Positions 1-10,028 are shown, numbered from the stretch's first letter. The stretch is 64,000 nt of DNA from Oceanococcus sp. HetDA_MAG_MS8 (GCA_019192445.1 JAHCMK010000002.1:434001-498000); one strand, 5' to 3'. Translations and numbers: made by a program. Notes: a model not told the origin generated them from the letters alone.

Positions 1-1162
1 GCAGATCCGCCACGCGCTCCACGGCCAGCTCACCGCGGAGCTGCTCCAGAATGGTCAGCGCATCCTGCCCAAACACCAACACCTTACGGAGCTTGTTTTT
101 GAGCGGCGCGACCAGAGGTGCGAAATCGCCCCCTTTGGCCTGCCCACCCAGGAGTAACAGTAATGGGCCATCCAAGCCATCAACCGCGGCGGCCACTGCG
201 CCCACATTGGTGCCCTTGGAATCGTTAATCCAGGTCACACCCTGGTGGGTGGCAACCCACTCGCAACGATGCTCCAAGCCTTGGAATTGCTCCAGGCCAC
301 GCAGACTGGCGCTGCGGTCCCAGCCCAGAGCATCAGCAATAGCGACAGCCGCCAGGGCATTGAGGTGGTTGTGCCGACCCACCAAGCGCAGCTGTGCGGT
401 CGCGCAGACGGGCTGCGCGCCCTGCCAAAGCTGTCCATCATGCAAGCTGTAATCAGCACTGGGCTCAACCGCGAAATGGACTGTGCGCTCAGCGCCATGC
501 ATTGCGCGAACCCAGTCATCATCACTGCGCAGCACACCCACCGTCGCAGCCGCCAGGATGCGCGCCTTGGCGGCGGCATAAGCCTGCATGCTGCCATGCC
601 GATCCAGATGGTCGGGGCTGAGATTGAGAACAGCGCCTACCGCCAAGGGCAATGCACCACTGTGCTCCAATTGAAAGCTGGATAGCTCCAGCAGGTAGCA
701 ATCCGCAGCAGGGTCCAAAATATCCAGCGCAGGAGGCGCCAAATTGCCTCCAGCAGGGGCATTCAGACCGGCGGCTCTGGCCATGGCAGCCAGCGCCGTG
801 ACGACTGTGCTCTTGCCGTTGGAGCCGGTGACCCCGACGATGGGCGCCTGGGCGGCTCGGGCGAACACATCAATATCGCTCAGGATGGGTTTACCTTGCC
901 TGCGCGCTTCAAGCAGTAGCGGTAGATCCTGGGGTAGCCCAGGCGATACCAATACCCAGTCGCAGTGGCTCAGCAAATCTGCATAGCTGTCCAGAGCAAA
1001 GTGGCATTGGCCCAGGGCAGCCAGCTCCGCGGTAACGGGGGGCTGCTTACGACTATCCCAAAGGTGCAGCTCGTAACCGCCCTGAGCATGCAGCCAACGC
1101 AGCGCACTTTGCCCGGTTTCGCCCAGGCCGCAGATCAGAACGCGAGCACCCAGATCTTGCAT
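1..1162 (-). CDS. murD: UDP-N-acetylmuramoyl-L-alanine:D-glutamate ligase (MurD), 3' end off window
   Basis: Cytoplasmic Mur ligase that adds D-glutamate to UDP-MurNAc-L-alanine using ATP. Reading the minus strand from the ATG at 1162 gives an uninterrupted frame of about 387 codons to the window edge, starting [17 protein letters not shown] (Rossmann-like N-terminal domain). The ATP-binding loop GVTGSNGKSTV is at about residues 110-120 and the NxSPDHLDRH motif follows. The family is usually about 440-450 residues, so roughly 60 C-terminal residues are missing beyond base 1. The start codon overlaps the mraY stop by one base (TGATG), indicating translational coupling in the dcw operon. Confidence 0.95.
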   Translation of the reverse strand, partial: MQDLGARVLICGLGETGQSALRWLHAQGGYELHLWDSRKQPPVTAELAALGQCHFALDSYADLLSHCDWVLVSPGLPQDLPLLLEARRQGKPILSDIDVFARAAQAPIVGVTGSNGKSTVVTALAAMARAAGLNAPAGGNLAPPALDILDPAADCYLLELSSFQLEHSGALPLAVGAVLNLSPDHLDRHGSMQAYAAAKARILAAATVGVLRSDDDWVRAMHGAERTVHFAVEPSADYSLHDGQLWQGAQPVCATAQLRLVGRHNHLNALAAVAIADALGWDRSASLRGLEQFQGLEHRCEWVATHQGVTWINDSKGTNVGAVAAAVDGLDGPLLLLLGGQAKGGDFAPLVAPLKNKLRKVLVFGQDALTILEQLRGELAVERVADL

Positions 1163-2244
1163 CAGCGCACCTTCAGGGTCGCCAGACCAATGAGCACCAG
1201 CACCAGCGTCACAATCCAGAAGCGCACGATGATCTTGGGCTCGGCCCAACCGGCCAGTTCAAAATGATGGTGTAGCGGCGCCATGCGGAAAATGCGCTTG
1301 CCGCGCAGCTTGAAACTGCCTACCTGCAGGATGACCGACAGGGTTTCGGCCACAAAAACGCCGCCCATGACAAACAGCACGAGTTCTTGGCGCACAAGTA
1401 CGGCCACCACGCCCAAGGCCGCGCCCAAGGCCAGGGCGCCGACATCGCCCATAAACATTTGGGCGGGGTAGGCGTTAAACCACAAAAAGCCGAGGCCAGC
1501 ACCGCAAATAGCAGCGCAGAAAATGGTGAGTTCGCCCACTCCCGGAACCGCGGGAATACCGAGGTAGCTAGCAAAGTTGGCATGGCCCGAGGCATAGGCA
1601 AACACAGCCAAGGCTGCAGCAACCATCACGCAAGGCATGATCGCCAGGCCATCCAGACCATCCGTGAGGTTCACCGCATTGCTGGAGCCGACAATGACCA
1701 GATAGGCCAGCACGGCAAAACCAAAGCCTAAGGGGATGGCAACATCCTTAAACACCGGCACGAACAAAGTCGTACTGACCTCACTTGGCGCGGTGAGCAT
1801 GATTGCGACGGCGGCCACAGCCGCGGCCAAAGATTGGCCAGCGTACTTTTGTTTAGCGCTCAAGCCATCCGAGCTACGCCGCTTGAGCTTTAGCCAGTCA
1901 TCGGCAAAACCGACGACCGCAAACGCCACAGTGCAAAGCAAAGCAATCCAAATGGCGGCATTGGTCCAATCTGCCCACAACAAGGTGGAGGCAGCCACCG
2001 CCGCCACAATCAGAGTACCGCCCATGGTGGGCGTGCCCGCTTTGGACTGATGACTTTGGGGCCCCAGCTCTCGAATTGGTTGGCCCACGCGCTGGTAGAC
2101 CAGCCAGGAAATAAATCGAGGACCGAGCAACAACGACACCGCAAAGGCGGTGAGGGCCGCCAGGATGGCGCGCAAGGTAATGTATTGAAGCGCACGCAAC
2201 GGGGACCATTCGGCGGACAGCCATTCGGCCAAATGACTAATCAC
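1162..2244 (-). CDS. mraY: Phospho-N-acetylmuramoyl-pentapeptide-transferase (MraY)
   Basis: Integral membrane enzyme that transfers phospho-MurNAc-pentapeptide to undecaprenyl phosphate, forming lipid I on the inner face of the inner membrane. 360 residues, the normal length, with about ten hydrophobic segments. The conserved acidic loops DGLDGLA and [11 protein letters not shown] and the C-terminal HHH-containing loop ([13 protein letters not shown]) are present; these form the metal and nucleotide site in the family. The start is GTG at 2244, inside the end of murF (8-base overlap). It lies between murF and murD in the standard dcw order. Confidence 0.97.
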   Translation of the reverse strand: MISHLAEWLSAEWSPLRALQYITLRAILAALTAFAVSLLLGPRFISWLVYQRVGQPIRELGPQSHQSKAGTPTMGGTLIVAAVAASTLLWADWTNAAIWIALLCTVAFAVVGFADDWLKLKRRSSDGLSAKQKYAGQSLAAAVAAVAIMLTAPSEVSTTLFVPVFKDVAIPLGFGFAVLAYLVIVGSSNAVNLTDGLDGLAIMPCVMVAAALAVFAYASGHANFASYLGIPAVPGVGELTIFCAAICGAGLGFLWFNAYPAQMFMGDVGALALGAALGVVAVLVRQELVLFVMGGVFVAETLSVILQVGSFKLRGKRIFRMAPLHHHFELAGWAEPKIIVRFWIVTLVLVLIGLATLKVR

Positions 2245-3586
2245 AAGAGTTCTCCTGACTCAGGGCGCTCACGGCGGCGTCCATGCCAGCGCTGCGCGAG
2301 CCTTTGATCAGAATGGTTTGATAATCCTGAGCCTCGTTGCGCAAGGCCTGGATGAGCTGGGCACGGTCGGCAAAATGGCGGGCGATATCACCGGCTGCGT
2401 CTGCGCTGGCGGCCGCAGCTTCGCCGCAGGTCCAGAGCGCGCTCAAGCCTGCCTTGGCCGCAGCCGCCCCGACACGCGCATGTTGTTGGGCACTATCGGC
2501 GCCTAACTCCGCCATACCGCCTAGACAAAGCAATTGCGGTCCAGGCTCTCCGGCAAGCACCGCAATCGCAGCAAGTACGGAACCGGGGTTAGCATTGTAG
2601 CTATCGTCGATGAGGCAGCGGCCAGGGCCCAAGGGCAGGCGGCGCAGCCGGCCGGCTACAGGGGCAAAGCTCTGCAAGCCATCCACGATTTGACGGAGGG
2701 GCAGCCCTAAACTCAACGCGCCCGCGCTGGCGGCCAGGGCATTCATCACATTGTGTTCGCCACTGGCCGGCAGCTGCACAGCAGCCTGCCCTTGCGGCGT
2801 GTGCAGCTCGAAGTCGCTGGCTGCACCATGGACGCGGATATCGGTTGCGTAGACATCCCCGCCAGGCCCAAACAGCATCCGTGGGCGCGGTCCGGCCTGA
2901 GCTATCCAGAAGTCGGTGTAGCGATCATTAGCGTTAATGATGGCCATGCCATCCAGTGGCAAGGAGGAGAACATCTCGCCCTTGCCCTGAGCGACGCCGT
3001 CTAAACTGCCAAAACCATCCAAATGAGCCTCAGCGGCCAGGGTCACGATGCCCAAATCGGGCTCGGCAATGCGGCAGAGGTTTGCAATATCCCCAACGTG
3101 GTTTGCACCCATCTCAATGATGCCCACCGAGGCTTCGTCGTTAAGCTGCAACAGGGTCAGAGGAACGCCAAGATGGTTATTGAGATTCCCTTGGGTGACC
3201 ACAGCGCCCGTATGCTGTCCCACGATGCTAGCCAGCATTTCCTTGACCGTCGTTTTGCCGTTGGAGCCGGTGAGCGCTAGCAGGCGCCCAGACCACTGAC
3301 GACGCCAGGCCAGCGCCAGTTGCGCAAGGGCGTACTCCACAAAAGGCACCACCAATTGCGGCAGCGGGTCATTTTGGGGATAGCTAACCAGCGCCGCCGC
3401 CGCACCATTAAGGCGGGCCTGCTCTACGAAAGCATGGCCATGCGCCTTGGAGCCGGGCAAGGCCACAAAAATATCGCCTGGCGTGATCTGGCGCGCGTCA
3501 ATGCACCATTGGCCTTGGAGCTGCTCGGGCCAGTCGCCCACCCAAACAGCGCGGGGGAGTACTTCGGCCATCCATGCGCGACGCAT
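2237..3586 (-). CDS. murF: UDP-MurNAc-tripeptide:D-alanyl-D-alanine ligase (MurF)
   Basis: Cytoplasmic ligase that attaches D-Ala-D-Ala to UDP-MurNAc-tripeptide, completing the pentapeptide precursor. 449 residues. It has the N-terminal substrate domain (residues 1-90), then the Mur ligase P-loop [14 protein letters not shown] at about 104-117, and a C-terminal domain with [10 protein letters not shown] (about 317-326). The start overlaps the murE stop by one base and the end overlaps mraY by 8 bases. An in-frame ATG six codons in ([10 protein letters not shown]) is an alternative start. Confidence 0.96.
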   Translation of the reverse strand: MRRAWMAEVLPRAVWVGDWPEQLQGQWCIDARQITPGDIFVALPGSKAHGHAFVEQARLNGAAAALVSYPQNDPLPQLVVPFVEYALAQLALAWRRQWSGRLLALTGSNGKTTVKEMLASIVGQHTGAVVTQGNLNNHLGVPLTLLQLNDEASVGIIEMGANHVGDIANLCRIAEPDLGIVTLAAEAHLDGFGSLDGVAQGKGEMFSSLPLDGMAIINANDRYTDFWIAQAGPRPRMLFGPGGDVYATDIRVHGAASDFELHTPQGQAAVQLPASGEHNVMNALAASAGALSLGLPLRQIVDGLQSFAPVAGRLRRLPLGPGRCLIDDSYNANPGSVLAAIAVLAGEPGPQLLCLGGMAELGADSAQQHARVGAAAAKAGLSALWTCGEAAAASADAAGDIARHFADRAQLIQALRNEAQDYQTILIKGSRSAGMDAAVSALSQENSCD

Positions 3587-5046
3587 CAGGCTTCCCCTCC
3601 GCCCAAGGCAGCGCGAATGACAGCTTGATCCGAGAAGGGCTGCCGCTGCCCGTTTAGATCTTGATAGTCTTCATGGCCCTTACCGGCGACCAGCACAATG
3701 TCGGCCTCGTGGGCCTGCTCCAGCGCGTGTTGAATGGCCTGGGCGCGGTCATGTTCCCAGGATCCAGCGCGCGGGTTCTTCAGGCCCTGACGCATATCCG
3801 CAAAAATTTGCTCGGGATCTTCGCGGCGCGGGTTGTCGTCGGTGACCCACCAACGGTCGGCTAATTCTTCTACTGCAGCAGCCATTAATGGGCGCTTACC
3901 GCGATCACGCTCGCCACCGCAGCCAAACACACAGACCAGCTCGCGCGGTCTGTGCAGCCGCAACGCGCTTAGGACAGAGCGGAGCGCGTCCGGGGTGTGG
4001 GCATAGTCCACCACGGCTGTAGGCTGACCCGCAGCGCCAATCACTTCCATGCGCCCGCACACGGGACGCAAGCGGGGCAAGGCCTGGAGGATGTCCTCAA
4101 CCGGCGCTCCGGCCGCCTCAGCCAAGGCTGCCGCTGCCATGGCATTGCCGGCATTAAACCCGCCCAACAGTTTGAGCTGAATACGCTGCTTAAGCTCGCC
4201 AACCGCCAGCTCCAGGCCCAGACCGCTGGAGTCCGCCGTCACGGAAAGCAAGCGCCAACGCGCCTCTGTTGCCGCCCCATAGAAGCGGACGCGCGCTGCC
4301 TGCTCTACCTGTTTGGCCGCGCGTCGCACCATGGCATCGTCGCCGTTGAGGTGCACGGTTTGAACACCAGGCCAGTTCAGTAGCCGTTTCTTCGCCGCAT
4401 GATAAGCCGCCACCGAACCATGAAAATCTAGGTGATCCCGGCCGAGGGTGGTTAAGGCCACATGCGCAAAGGGAAGCCCAGCCACCCGCCCCTGTGCCAA
4501 GGCATGTGACGAGACCTCCATAGCCACGGCCTGCATGCCAGCATCGCGCGCCCGCCCCAGAAGCGCTTGCAAACGCAAGGGATCAGGCGTGGTCAGACTG
4601 GCGTCCTCGGCTCCCTCACCAAGGTCCAAGCCCAAAGTCCCCAAAGTGGCACATGGAATAGCGCTGGCCCGTAGCAGCTGGGCGCAATAATGAACCACGG
4701 AGCTTTTGCCATCGGTGCCGGTCACCCCCACGAGAGTGAGCTGCTCTGCAGGATGCCCGTGCAGACGCGCCCCCAGCTCGGGCAATTTCTCGGCCAGCCC
4801 CTGCACAGCAATATGCGGCACAGCAGAGTCCGCAACAGCCGGCGCGCCCTGGGGGTCGTAGAGCACGGCTGCAGCACCCTTATCTACGGCATCAGGAGCA
4901 AATGTCAGCCCGTGATGATGCAGCCCCGGCACAGCGCAAAAGACCGAGCCAGGCTGCACATCTAAGCTGTTGAGCGTGAGGTGAGACACGGGAATTGTGG
5001 CCACGTCGCTGGCCCAGCCCTGAAGCAGTTCTGGCAGCGCCATCAT
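3586..5046 (-). CDS. murE: UDP-MurNAc-L-Ala-D-Glu:meso-diaminopimelate ligase (MurE)
   Basis: Adds the third stem-peptide residue to the murein precursor in the cytoplasm. 486 residues with the P-loop GVTGTDGKSSVVH (about residues 108-120). The motif DDNPRREDP contains DNPR, the signature associated with meso-diaminopimelate rather than lysine specificity, so Gram-negative type DAP peptidoglycan is expected. The gene overlaps the ftsI stop by four bases and the murF start by one base. Two ATG codons are adjacent at the start; the first is used here. Confidence 0.97.
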   Translation of the reverse strand: MMALPELLQGWASDVATIPVSHLTLNSLDVQPGSVFCAVPGLHHHGLTFAPDAVDKGAAAVLYDPQGAPAVADSAVPHIAVQGLAEKLPELGARLHGHPAEQLTLVGVTGTDGKSSVVHYCAQLLRASAIPCATLGTLGLDLGEGAEDASLTTPDPLRLQALLGRARDAGMQAVAMEVSSHALAQGRVAGLPFAHVALTTLGRDHLDFHGSVAAYHAAKKRLLNWPGVQTVHLNGDDAMVRRAAKQVEQAARVRFYGAATEARWRLLSVTADSSGLGLELAVGELKQRIQLKLLGGFNAGNAMAAAALAEAAGAPVEDILQALPRLRPVCGRMEVIGAAGQPTAVVDYAHTPDALRSVLSALRLHRPRELVCVFGCGGERDRGKRPLMAAAVEELADRWWVTDDNPRREDPEQIFADMRQGLKNPRAGSWEHDRAQAIQHALEQAHEADIVLVAGKGHEDYQDLNGQRQPFSDQAVIRAALGGGEA

Positions 5047-6722
5047 GAGGCACCACCTTCGGCCTGAGCCAGAGCCGGGCGACGCACCGGCGCCACACCC
5101 AAGCGGCGCAGCGCATGGCCAGCCACATCGGCAAACACTGGCGCCGCCAATTGGCCACCGTAATAGCGGTCGCCGCCGGGGTCATCCAACATAATCAGGC
5201 CCAAGACGCGCGGTTGATGTGCAGGAACCATCCCGACGAAGAAGGCTTGGTGGCGCTCACTGTCATAACGACCGTTAACCACTTTACGCACGGTGCCGGT
5301 TTTCCCTGCGACTTGCCAACCTGGTATCGCCGCCTGTGTCGCCGTGCCCCCAGGCGCCACCACAGCAATCAACATTTCGCGCACGGCTGCGGCGGTAGCC
5401 GGACTAAAGGCCGGCTCGTGTGCAGGCAAGACCTCATCAGCGAAAAAGCGCAGCGAACGCGGACGTCCATCGGCGGCCAAAGCCATCCAGGCCTGGGCCA
5501 GCTGCAGCATGGTCACGTTAAAGCCATACCCATAGGCGGCCACAGTGGAGCCCAGCTCCAAAGGCCCCGGAAGATAACCACTGGCCTCCTCACCACTCAG
5601 CGCCCCGGTCAAATAGCCAAAACCCAAGCCCTGGTAGGCGTGAAATAAGGCCTCAGGACCCAAGCGTAAGCCCAGCTTCACCGCGCCCACATTGCTGGAC
5701 TTGGCTAAAACACGACCCAAGCTCAAGTCGCCGTAGCCATGCAGGTCCCGAATATCCTGACCATTGACGCGCAAATAGCCATTGCCCGTGGCGATGGTGG
5801 CATCGGCGTCCACCACACCTTGATCCAGAGCGGCAGCCACCACGAAGGGCTTGACGGTGGAGCCTGGCTCGAACACATCCATGGCAATGCGGTTCCGCAG
5901 ACCTTGGCGCAGAGCAACCGCATCCGAGCGATCATTCGGGTTGACGCCCGGCCAGCTCGCAGCAGCGAGTACGCTGGCATCAGCCACATCGACGAACAAG
6001 GCCTGACCCGACTGGGCTTGCGCGCGCTCGGCAACGGCTTTCAATGCGGAGTAAGCCGCATGCTGCAGACGCGAATCTAAGGTGAGCTGCACGTCCTGCC
6101 CTGGGCGTGCCGGCACATAATCGGAGAGATCTTCCACCACCCGTCCCAGGCTGTCCTGGATCACCCGACGGCGACCAGGCTCACCGCGCAATTGGGCATC
6201 CAAACTGCGCTCCAAGCCCTCCTGACCCTGGCCGTCAATATCGGTCAGCCCGACGAGGCTGGCTGCAATTTCGCCACCGGGATAGAAGCGGCGATACTCG
6301 CGCTGCAGAAATACTCCGCGCGCACCCAAGGCCATGATGCGGCGAGCGGCGGCTGGGGCCTGCTGACGCGCCAGGTAGTAAAACTGTCGGCCGGCGCGAG
6401 CCTCTAGCTCGGCTCTGAGCTGGTCCTCACTGCGCCCCAGCAAACCGGCCAGATGCGGAATCTTCTCGGCGTCCTCGAGCAAGGCAGCAGGTACGACCCA
6501 GATGGACTCACTCGGCGCACTCAAGGCCAGCACTTCACCATGCCGATCCCGAATAGCGCCTCGCTCGGCAGGCTCCACCAAAACTCGCACATGGCGACGC
6601 TCGCCCTCGGCGCGCAGGAAGTCCTGCTTATGCACCTGCAACTCGAAACTGCGTCCGGCACACACCACCAGTAGCAGCAGCAAACCGCTCGCGACCAAGC
6701 GCATACGCCATAGCCGGTTCAT
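5043..6722 (-). CDS. ftsI: Septal peptidoglycan transpeptidase FtsI (PBP3)
   Basis: Monofunctional class B penicillin-binding protein that cross-links septal murein in the periplasm as part of the divisome. 559 residues: short cytoplasmic N-terminus, one membrane anchor (about residues 8-24), a pedestal domain, then the transpeptidase domain. All three active-site motifs are visible: GSTVK (nucleophile Ser288, Lys291), SSN (342-344) and KTGT (474-477). Start and stop overlap ftsL and murE by four bases each, so it is translated as part of the dcw operon. Confidence 0.97.
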   Translation of the reverse strand: MNRLWRMRLVASGLLLLLVVCAGRSFELQVHKQDFLRAEGERRHVRVLVEPAERGAIRDRHGEVLALSAPSESIWVVPAALLEDAEKIPHLAGLLGRSEDQLRAELEARAGRQFYYLARQQAPAAARRIMALGARGVFLQREYRRFYPGGEIAASLVGLTDIDGQGQEGLERSLDAQLRGEPGRRRVIQDSLGRVVEDLSDYVPARPGQDVQLTLDSRLQHAAYSALKAVAERAQAQSGQALFVDVADASVLAAASWPGVNPNDRSDAVALRQGLRNRIAMDVFEPGSTVKPFVVAAALDQGVVDADATIATGNGYLRVNGQDIRDLHGYGDLSLGRVLAKSSNVGAVKLGLRLGPEALFHAYQGLGFGYLTGALSGEEASGYLPGPLELGSTVAAYGYGFNVTMLQLAQAWMALAADGRPRSLRFFADEVLPAHEPAFSPATAAAVREMLIAVVAPGGTATQAAIPGWQVAGKTGTVRKVVNGRYDSERHQAFFVGMVPAHQPRVLGLIMLDDPGGDRYYGGQLAAPVFADVAGHALRRLGVAPVRRPALAQAEGGAS

Positions 6723-6997
6723 GGCTTAGCCTCCAAGGGCACTACCTGATTCAGCTGCGGGCGGCGCATATTTAACTGCTCGCGAGCACGCGCTTCGATG
6801 ACGGCTGGAGCCGCCAGAGCGGCTCGCTCCAGCTCTAGCTGACGCGCTTCAGCCGACAAGTCTCGCGCGGTGGATTGCGCCTCCTGCAATGCCGCCTGGG
6901 CAGACCGGGCCTCGTGACGCATGCGCACAACCGCCAAGGCCGACAAGGCCACCGCGGCATAAACCAAGGTCAGGCTCAGCATGTTGCGCCAGTCCAT
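6719..6997 (-). CDS. ftsL: Cell division protein FtsL
   Basis: Small bitopic divisome protein that forms a periplasmic complex with FtsB and FtsQ. 92 residues: a short N-terminus, one transmembrane helix at about 6-24 (LSLTLVYAAVALSALAVV), then an Ala/Glu/Arg-rich predicted coiled coil with heptad-like leucines. Sequence identity in this family is low, so the call rests on size, topology and position between rsmH and ftsI. It overlaps the rsmH 3' end by 22 bases and ftsI by four. Confidence 0.9.
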   Translation of the reverse strand: MDWRNMLSLTLVYAAVALSALAVVRMRHEARSAQAALQEAQSTARDLSAEARQLELERAALAAPAVIEARAREQLNMRRPQLNQVVPLEAKP

Positions 6998-7905
6998 GTC
7001 TGCCCCCAGCGCAATGTGGCGCTACGCGCACGTGGGTTACGAGCTGCCTCCAGCTCGGAGCAACGAACCCGACCGATAGCCGACCACAAAGGTGTGGGGT
7101 CGGGGAGCGCCGGGTGGGCGGCCTTTGGCCTTGCTCCAGCCTGCAACATCCGTTTGACCGCACGGTCTTCGAGGGAGTGAAAACTCACCACGACCAGTCG
7201 TCCGCCAGGCTTCAGCCAGTCATGCACCTGGTCCAGCAGGGCCTGCAGAACCTCCAGCTCGCGGTTGACCTGCATGCGAATGGCTTGAAAGGTGCGCGTC
7301 GCAGGGTGGGTACGGCGCCCCCGGCGGCCACCAACTGCGCCCTCCACGATGTTGGCCAGCTGTTGCGTGGTGGTAATGGGCTCAGCCTCGCGGGCCCGCG
7401 CAATAGCCAGCCCAATCCGCCGCGCCTGCGGGTCTTCACCCAGGCGCTGCAGAACGCGAATCAGCTCGTGGGTGGGCACTTCGGCCAGCCACTGCGCTGC
7501 AGACTGGCCCGCTGCGGGGTTCATGCGCATATCCAGCGGGCCATCCAAGCGAAAAGAAAAGCCACGCTCGGCGCGATCCAATTGCGGGCTAGACACCCCT
7601 AAATCGGCAACGATGCCGTCAAAAGGAGCCGCTTGAATCACGGCGCTATGCGCCAGCTCGCCAAAGTTAGCGGCCACGGGCGTCACTCTAGAGTCCTGCT
7701 CGGCCAGCGCATTTGCCACTGCAATTGCGTCTGGGTCTTGGTCGCATACCACCAGCTCACCGCCCTGCATGCGCTCGAGCATGGCCCGGGCATAGCCTCC
7801 ACGACCAAAGGTGAGGTCCAGGTAGCGCCCATCAGGCACGAACTCCAGTTGCTGAAGGACGTCCGTCAGCATCACTGGAGTGTGCGCGGTGGTGTCCGCG
7901 ACCAC
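6976..7905 (-). CDS. rsmH: 16S rRNA (cytosine(1402)-N4)-methyltransferase RsmH
   Basis: SAM-dependent methyltransferase acting on C1402 of 16S rRNA in the ribosomal P site. The protein shows HTPVML near its start, the SAM-binding segment YLDLTFGRGGYARAML, the DLGVSSPQLD motif, and FHSLEDRAVKRML near the C-terminus. The frame is open upstream, but the homology begins at the GTG at 7905 (309 residues). A TTG at 7908 is an equally possible start; a GGAG lies 7 bases before the TTG and 10 before the GTG. The gene starts just after the mraZ stop and overlaps ftsL. Confidence 0.96.
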   Translation of the reverse strand: MVADTTAHTPVMLTDVLQQLEFVPDGRYLDLTFGRGGYARAMLERMQGGELVVCDQDPDAIAVANALAEQDSRVTPVAANFGELAHSAVIQAAPFDGIVADLGVSSPQLDRAERGFSFRLDGPLDMRMNPAAGQSAAQWLAEVPTHELIRVLQRLGEDPQARRIGLAIARAREAEPITTTQQLANIVEGAVGGRRGRRTHPATRTFQAIRMQVNRELEVLQALLDQVHDWLKPGGRLVVVSFHSLEDRAVKRMLQAGARPKAAHPALPDPTPLWSAIGRVRCSELEAARNPRARSATLRWGQTWTGATC

Positions 7906-7909
7906 CAAC

Positions 7910-8341
7910 TCAGATCTCCAGGTCGGCAAGAAGCTCGCCATCAATGGGTGCTTCATCCATTTGCGATTCCCAAGCCTGGGCTGCCCACAGCTCAAACTTG
8001 GTGCCCTGACCCGCGAGCACCGCCTGCCTTTGCAGATCCGCTTGCGCGCGCAGCGCGGGAGTTAGCAAGACCCGCCCCTGGCGATCCATCTCCACCTCCT
8101 CGGCATGACCGAGAAAATGACGACGCACGCGCTTAGCACGGGGATCAAACTCATTCAGCGCCATCAATCGATCGGCAAACTGCTTCCAGGTATCGGCGGG
8201 ATAGATCAACAAGCAGGGCTCCACATCGACCGTAATCACCAGCCGGCCGGCACATTGCTCCAAAAGCGATGGGCGATAGCGAGCCGGGATCGCCAGGCGC
8301 CCCTTATCGTCCAATGTCAACTCGCTCTTGCCGCTATACAT
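7910..8341 (-). CDS. mraZ: Transcriptional regulator MraZ
   Basis: DNA-binding SpoVT/AbrB-like protein that regulates its own dcw operon. Two MraZ half-domains are visible: one beginning MYSGKSELTLDDKGRLAIPA and a second around VEMDRQGRVLLTPALR. The start is placed at the ATG at 8341 (143 residues), because the conserved protein begins there. The longer open frame to 8431 would run through the operator and promoter described below. It is the first gene of the division and cell wall operon and is followed almost directly by rsmH. Confidence 0.95.
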   Translation of the reverse strand: MYSGKSELTLDDKGRLAIPARYRPSLLEQCAGRLVITVDVEPCLLIYPADTWKQFADRLMALNEFDPRAKRVRRHFLGHAEEVEMDRQGRVLLTPALRAQADLQRQAVLAGQGTKFELWAAQAWESQMDEAPIDGELLADLEI

Positions 8342-8364
8342 CCCAGCCCCTGCAGTCAGGTGAA

Positions 8365-8404
8365 GTCCTACCCCTTCACTCCACTTCACACCATTTCGCC
8401 CCAC
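8365..8404 (-). promoter_or_regulatory. MraZ operator: four 10-bp direct boxes
   Basis: On the minus strand four consecutive decamers follow each other with exact 10-bp phasing: GTGGGGCGAA (8404-8395), ATGGTGTGAA (8394-8385), GTGGAGTGAA (8384-8375) and GGGGTAGGAC (8374-8365). Regularly spaced TGGG-type repeats upstream of mraZ are the known MraZ binding sites in other bacteria. Here they begin inside the -10 hexamer and end 23 bases before the mraZ start codon, which suits autorepression. Confidence 0.75.
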
Positions 8405-8431
8405 TATAGGCCTAGAGATGCGTATGGTCAA
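8403..8431 (-). promoter_or_regulatory. Predicted sigma70-type promoter of the mraZ/dcw operon
   Basis: Minus strand TTGACC (8431-8426), a 17-base spacer, then TATAGT (8408-8403). The spacing is ideal and both hexamers differ from consensus at only one or two positions. The first MraZ box overlaps the end of the -10 element. The 5' leader would be about 55-60 bases. The call is sequence-based only. Confidence 0.65.
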
Positions 8432-8524
8432 GCGGTTTTTTGCAGATAAAACAGTAGCTTAGAGCCGCTTTTGCTGGGATTTTGACACCCTCAAACACCC
8501 TGTAGAAACAACAACTTGGAAACC

Positions 8525-8546
8525 CTTCTTAAGGCAAGTTAAGAAG
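8525..8546. other. Inverted repeat in the 365-bp rnpB-mraZ intergenic region
   Basis: CTTCTTAA (8525-8532) and TTAAGAAG (8539-8546) form a perfect 8-bp inverted repeat with a 6-base centre. It lies upstream of the mraZ promoter, in the gap between rnpB (ends 8707) and mraZ. It could be an additional operator or a weak hairpin downstream of rnpB. No convincing U-tract terminator for rnpB was seen, and no gene was recognised in 8432-8706. Confidence 0.35.
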
Positions 8547-8706
8547 CTTTATCGCGGTTTGGGGGAGTAAAGTGGGAGAAGCCAAGCTTAGCCACGACCT
8601 AATCCTGACCTCAGCGGCGAAGGCTTGACGCCCATGTCGTACAAGCCCTTTTAATCACCGCTGATGCGGGCCTGGCCTGGAGCCCACTGCGTCACCGAAT
8701 ACAGTG

Positions 8707-9058
<352 letters not shown>

Positions 9059-9170
9059 CGCGGGCAGTGTAGCTTGCGCTCGCCGCCAACGCCCAAGAAT
9101 TCGCGGGCCTGGGCATCATCCGATCCCAGCTTGTGGGCCTGGAGTGCAGCGTCGTCGCCCAGCACTGCGC

Positions 9171-10028
9171 TTAACCCTGACCGCCAGCATCCAGGCTCAG
9201 CAGGTAGTCGTAGACCTCAGCAGTCGGGCAGTCAGCAAACCGTGCGAGCGCCTTGGCCAGCCTCCGCGGCGGCATGGAACCGTGCAGGCTCATCGCCAGC
9301 TCGCGCAGCTCAGCGCTCATGCCGACGGCTTTTGCAGCGGGCGCCGGCGCGAACAACACCACAAACTCACCGCGTCGATCTGGGCCATCACCGGCGGCCC
9401 AGGCTGCCATGTCCTCTAAGCGACCGGAGTACACCGACTCATAGCGTTTAGTCAGTTCACGCACTAAGCAAGTCTGCCGCTCTGCGCCCCACTGCGCCTG
9501 GGCATCAGCCAGCATGGCAGCCAGCCGATGCGGGGCCTCATAGAACACCAGAGTCCGAGTCTCCTGCGCCAAACTTGCCAAACGCGTTTGCCTGGCCTTG
9601 CTTTTGGCGGGAAGAAAACCCTCGAAGCTAAACCGCTCGGTGGGCAGGCCAGACACGCTGAGGGCCGCAATGAGTGCACAAGGACCGGGGATGGGCGTGA
9701 CCTTAATCCCAGCCGCGCGGCAAGCCTCAACCAGCCCATACCCAGGATCAGAGATCAAAGGTGTCCCGGCATCTGAAATCAACGCGATATTCTCACCGGA
9801 CTGAAGGCGCTCCAGCACCATTTGCAGCTGCGAATTTTCGTTATGCGCGTGCCAGCTGCGCAAAGGGCTACGGATGTTGAAGTGCTTGAATAAGGACCCG
9901 CTGTGCCGAGTATCTTCAGCGAGTACCAAATCCGCGCGCTGCAGCACCTCCACGGCCCGGGGACTCATGTCCGCCAAATTCCCAATGGGCGTCGCCACAA
10001 TAAAAAGCTGCCCTACCTGTAGCGCCAA
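9171..10028 (-). CDS. rsmI: 16S rRNA (cytidine(1402)-2'-O)-methyltransferase RsmI
   Basis: Tetrapyrrole-methylase-fold enzyme that 2'-O-methylates C1402 of 16S rRNA, the same nucleotide modified by RsmH encoded 1.3 kb away. Motifs: LFIVATPIGNLAD, LAEDTRHSG, ISDAGTPLISDPG and GFLPAKSK. The frame opens with a TTG at 10061 that lacks a ribosome site. The TTG at 10028 has GAGG 8 bases upstream, lies closer to the conserved start, and gives 285 residues, matching the family length, so it is preferred. It diverges from lpoA. Confidence 0.93.
   Translation of the reverse strand: MALQVGQLFIVATPIGNLADMSPRAVEVLQRADLVLAEDTRHSGSLFKHFNIRSPLRSWHAHNENSQLQMVLERLQSGENIALISDAGTPLISDPGYGLVEACRAAGIKVTPIPGPCALIAALSVSGLPTERFSFEGFLPAKSKARQTRLASLAQETRTLVFYEAPHRLAAMLADAQAQWGAERQTCLVRELTKRYESVYSGRLEDMAAWAAGDGPDRRGEFVVLFAPAPAAKAVGMSAELRELAMSLHGSMPPRRLAKALARFADCPTAEVYDYLLSLDAGGQG

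Noticed and set aside
8342-8431. N-terminal extension of MraZ
   Set aside because: The extra 30 codons cover the promoter and MraZ boxes, and family members begin at MYSGKSELTL.
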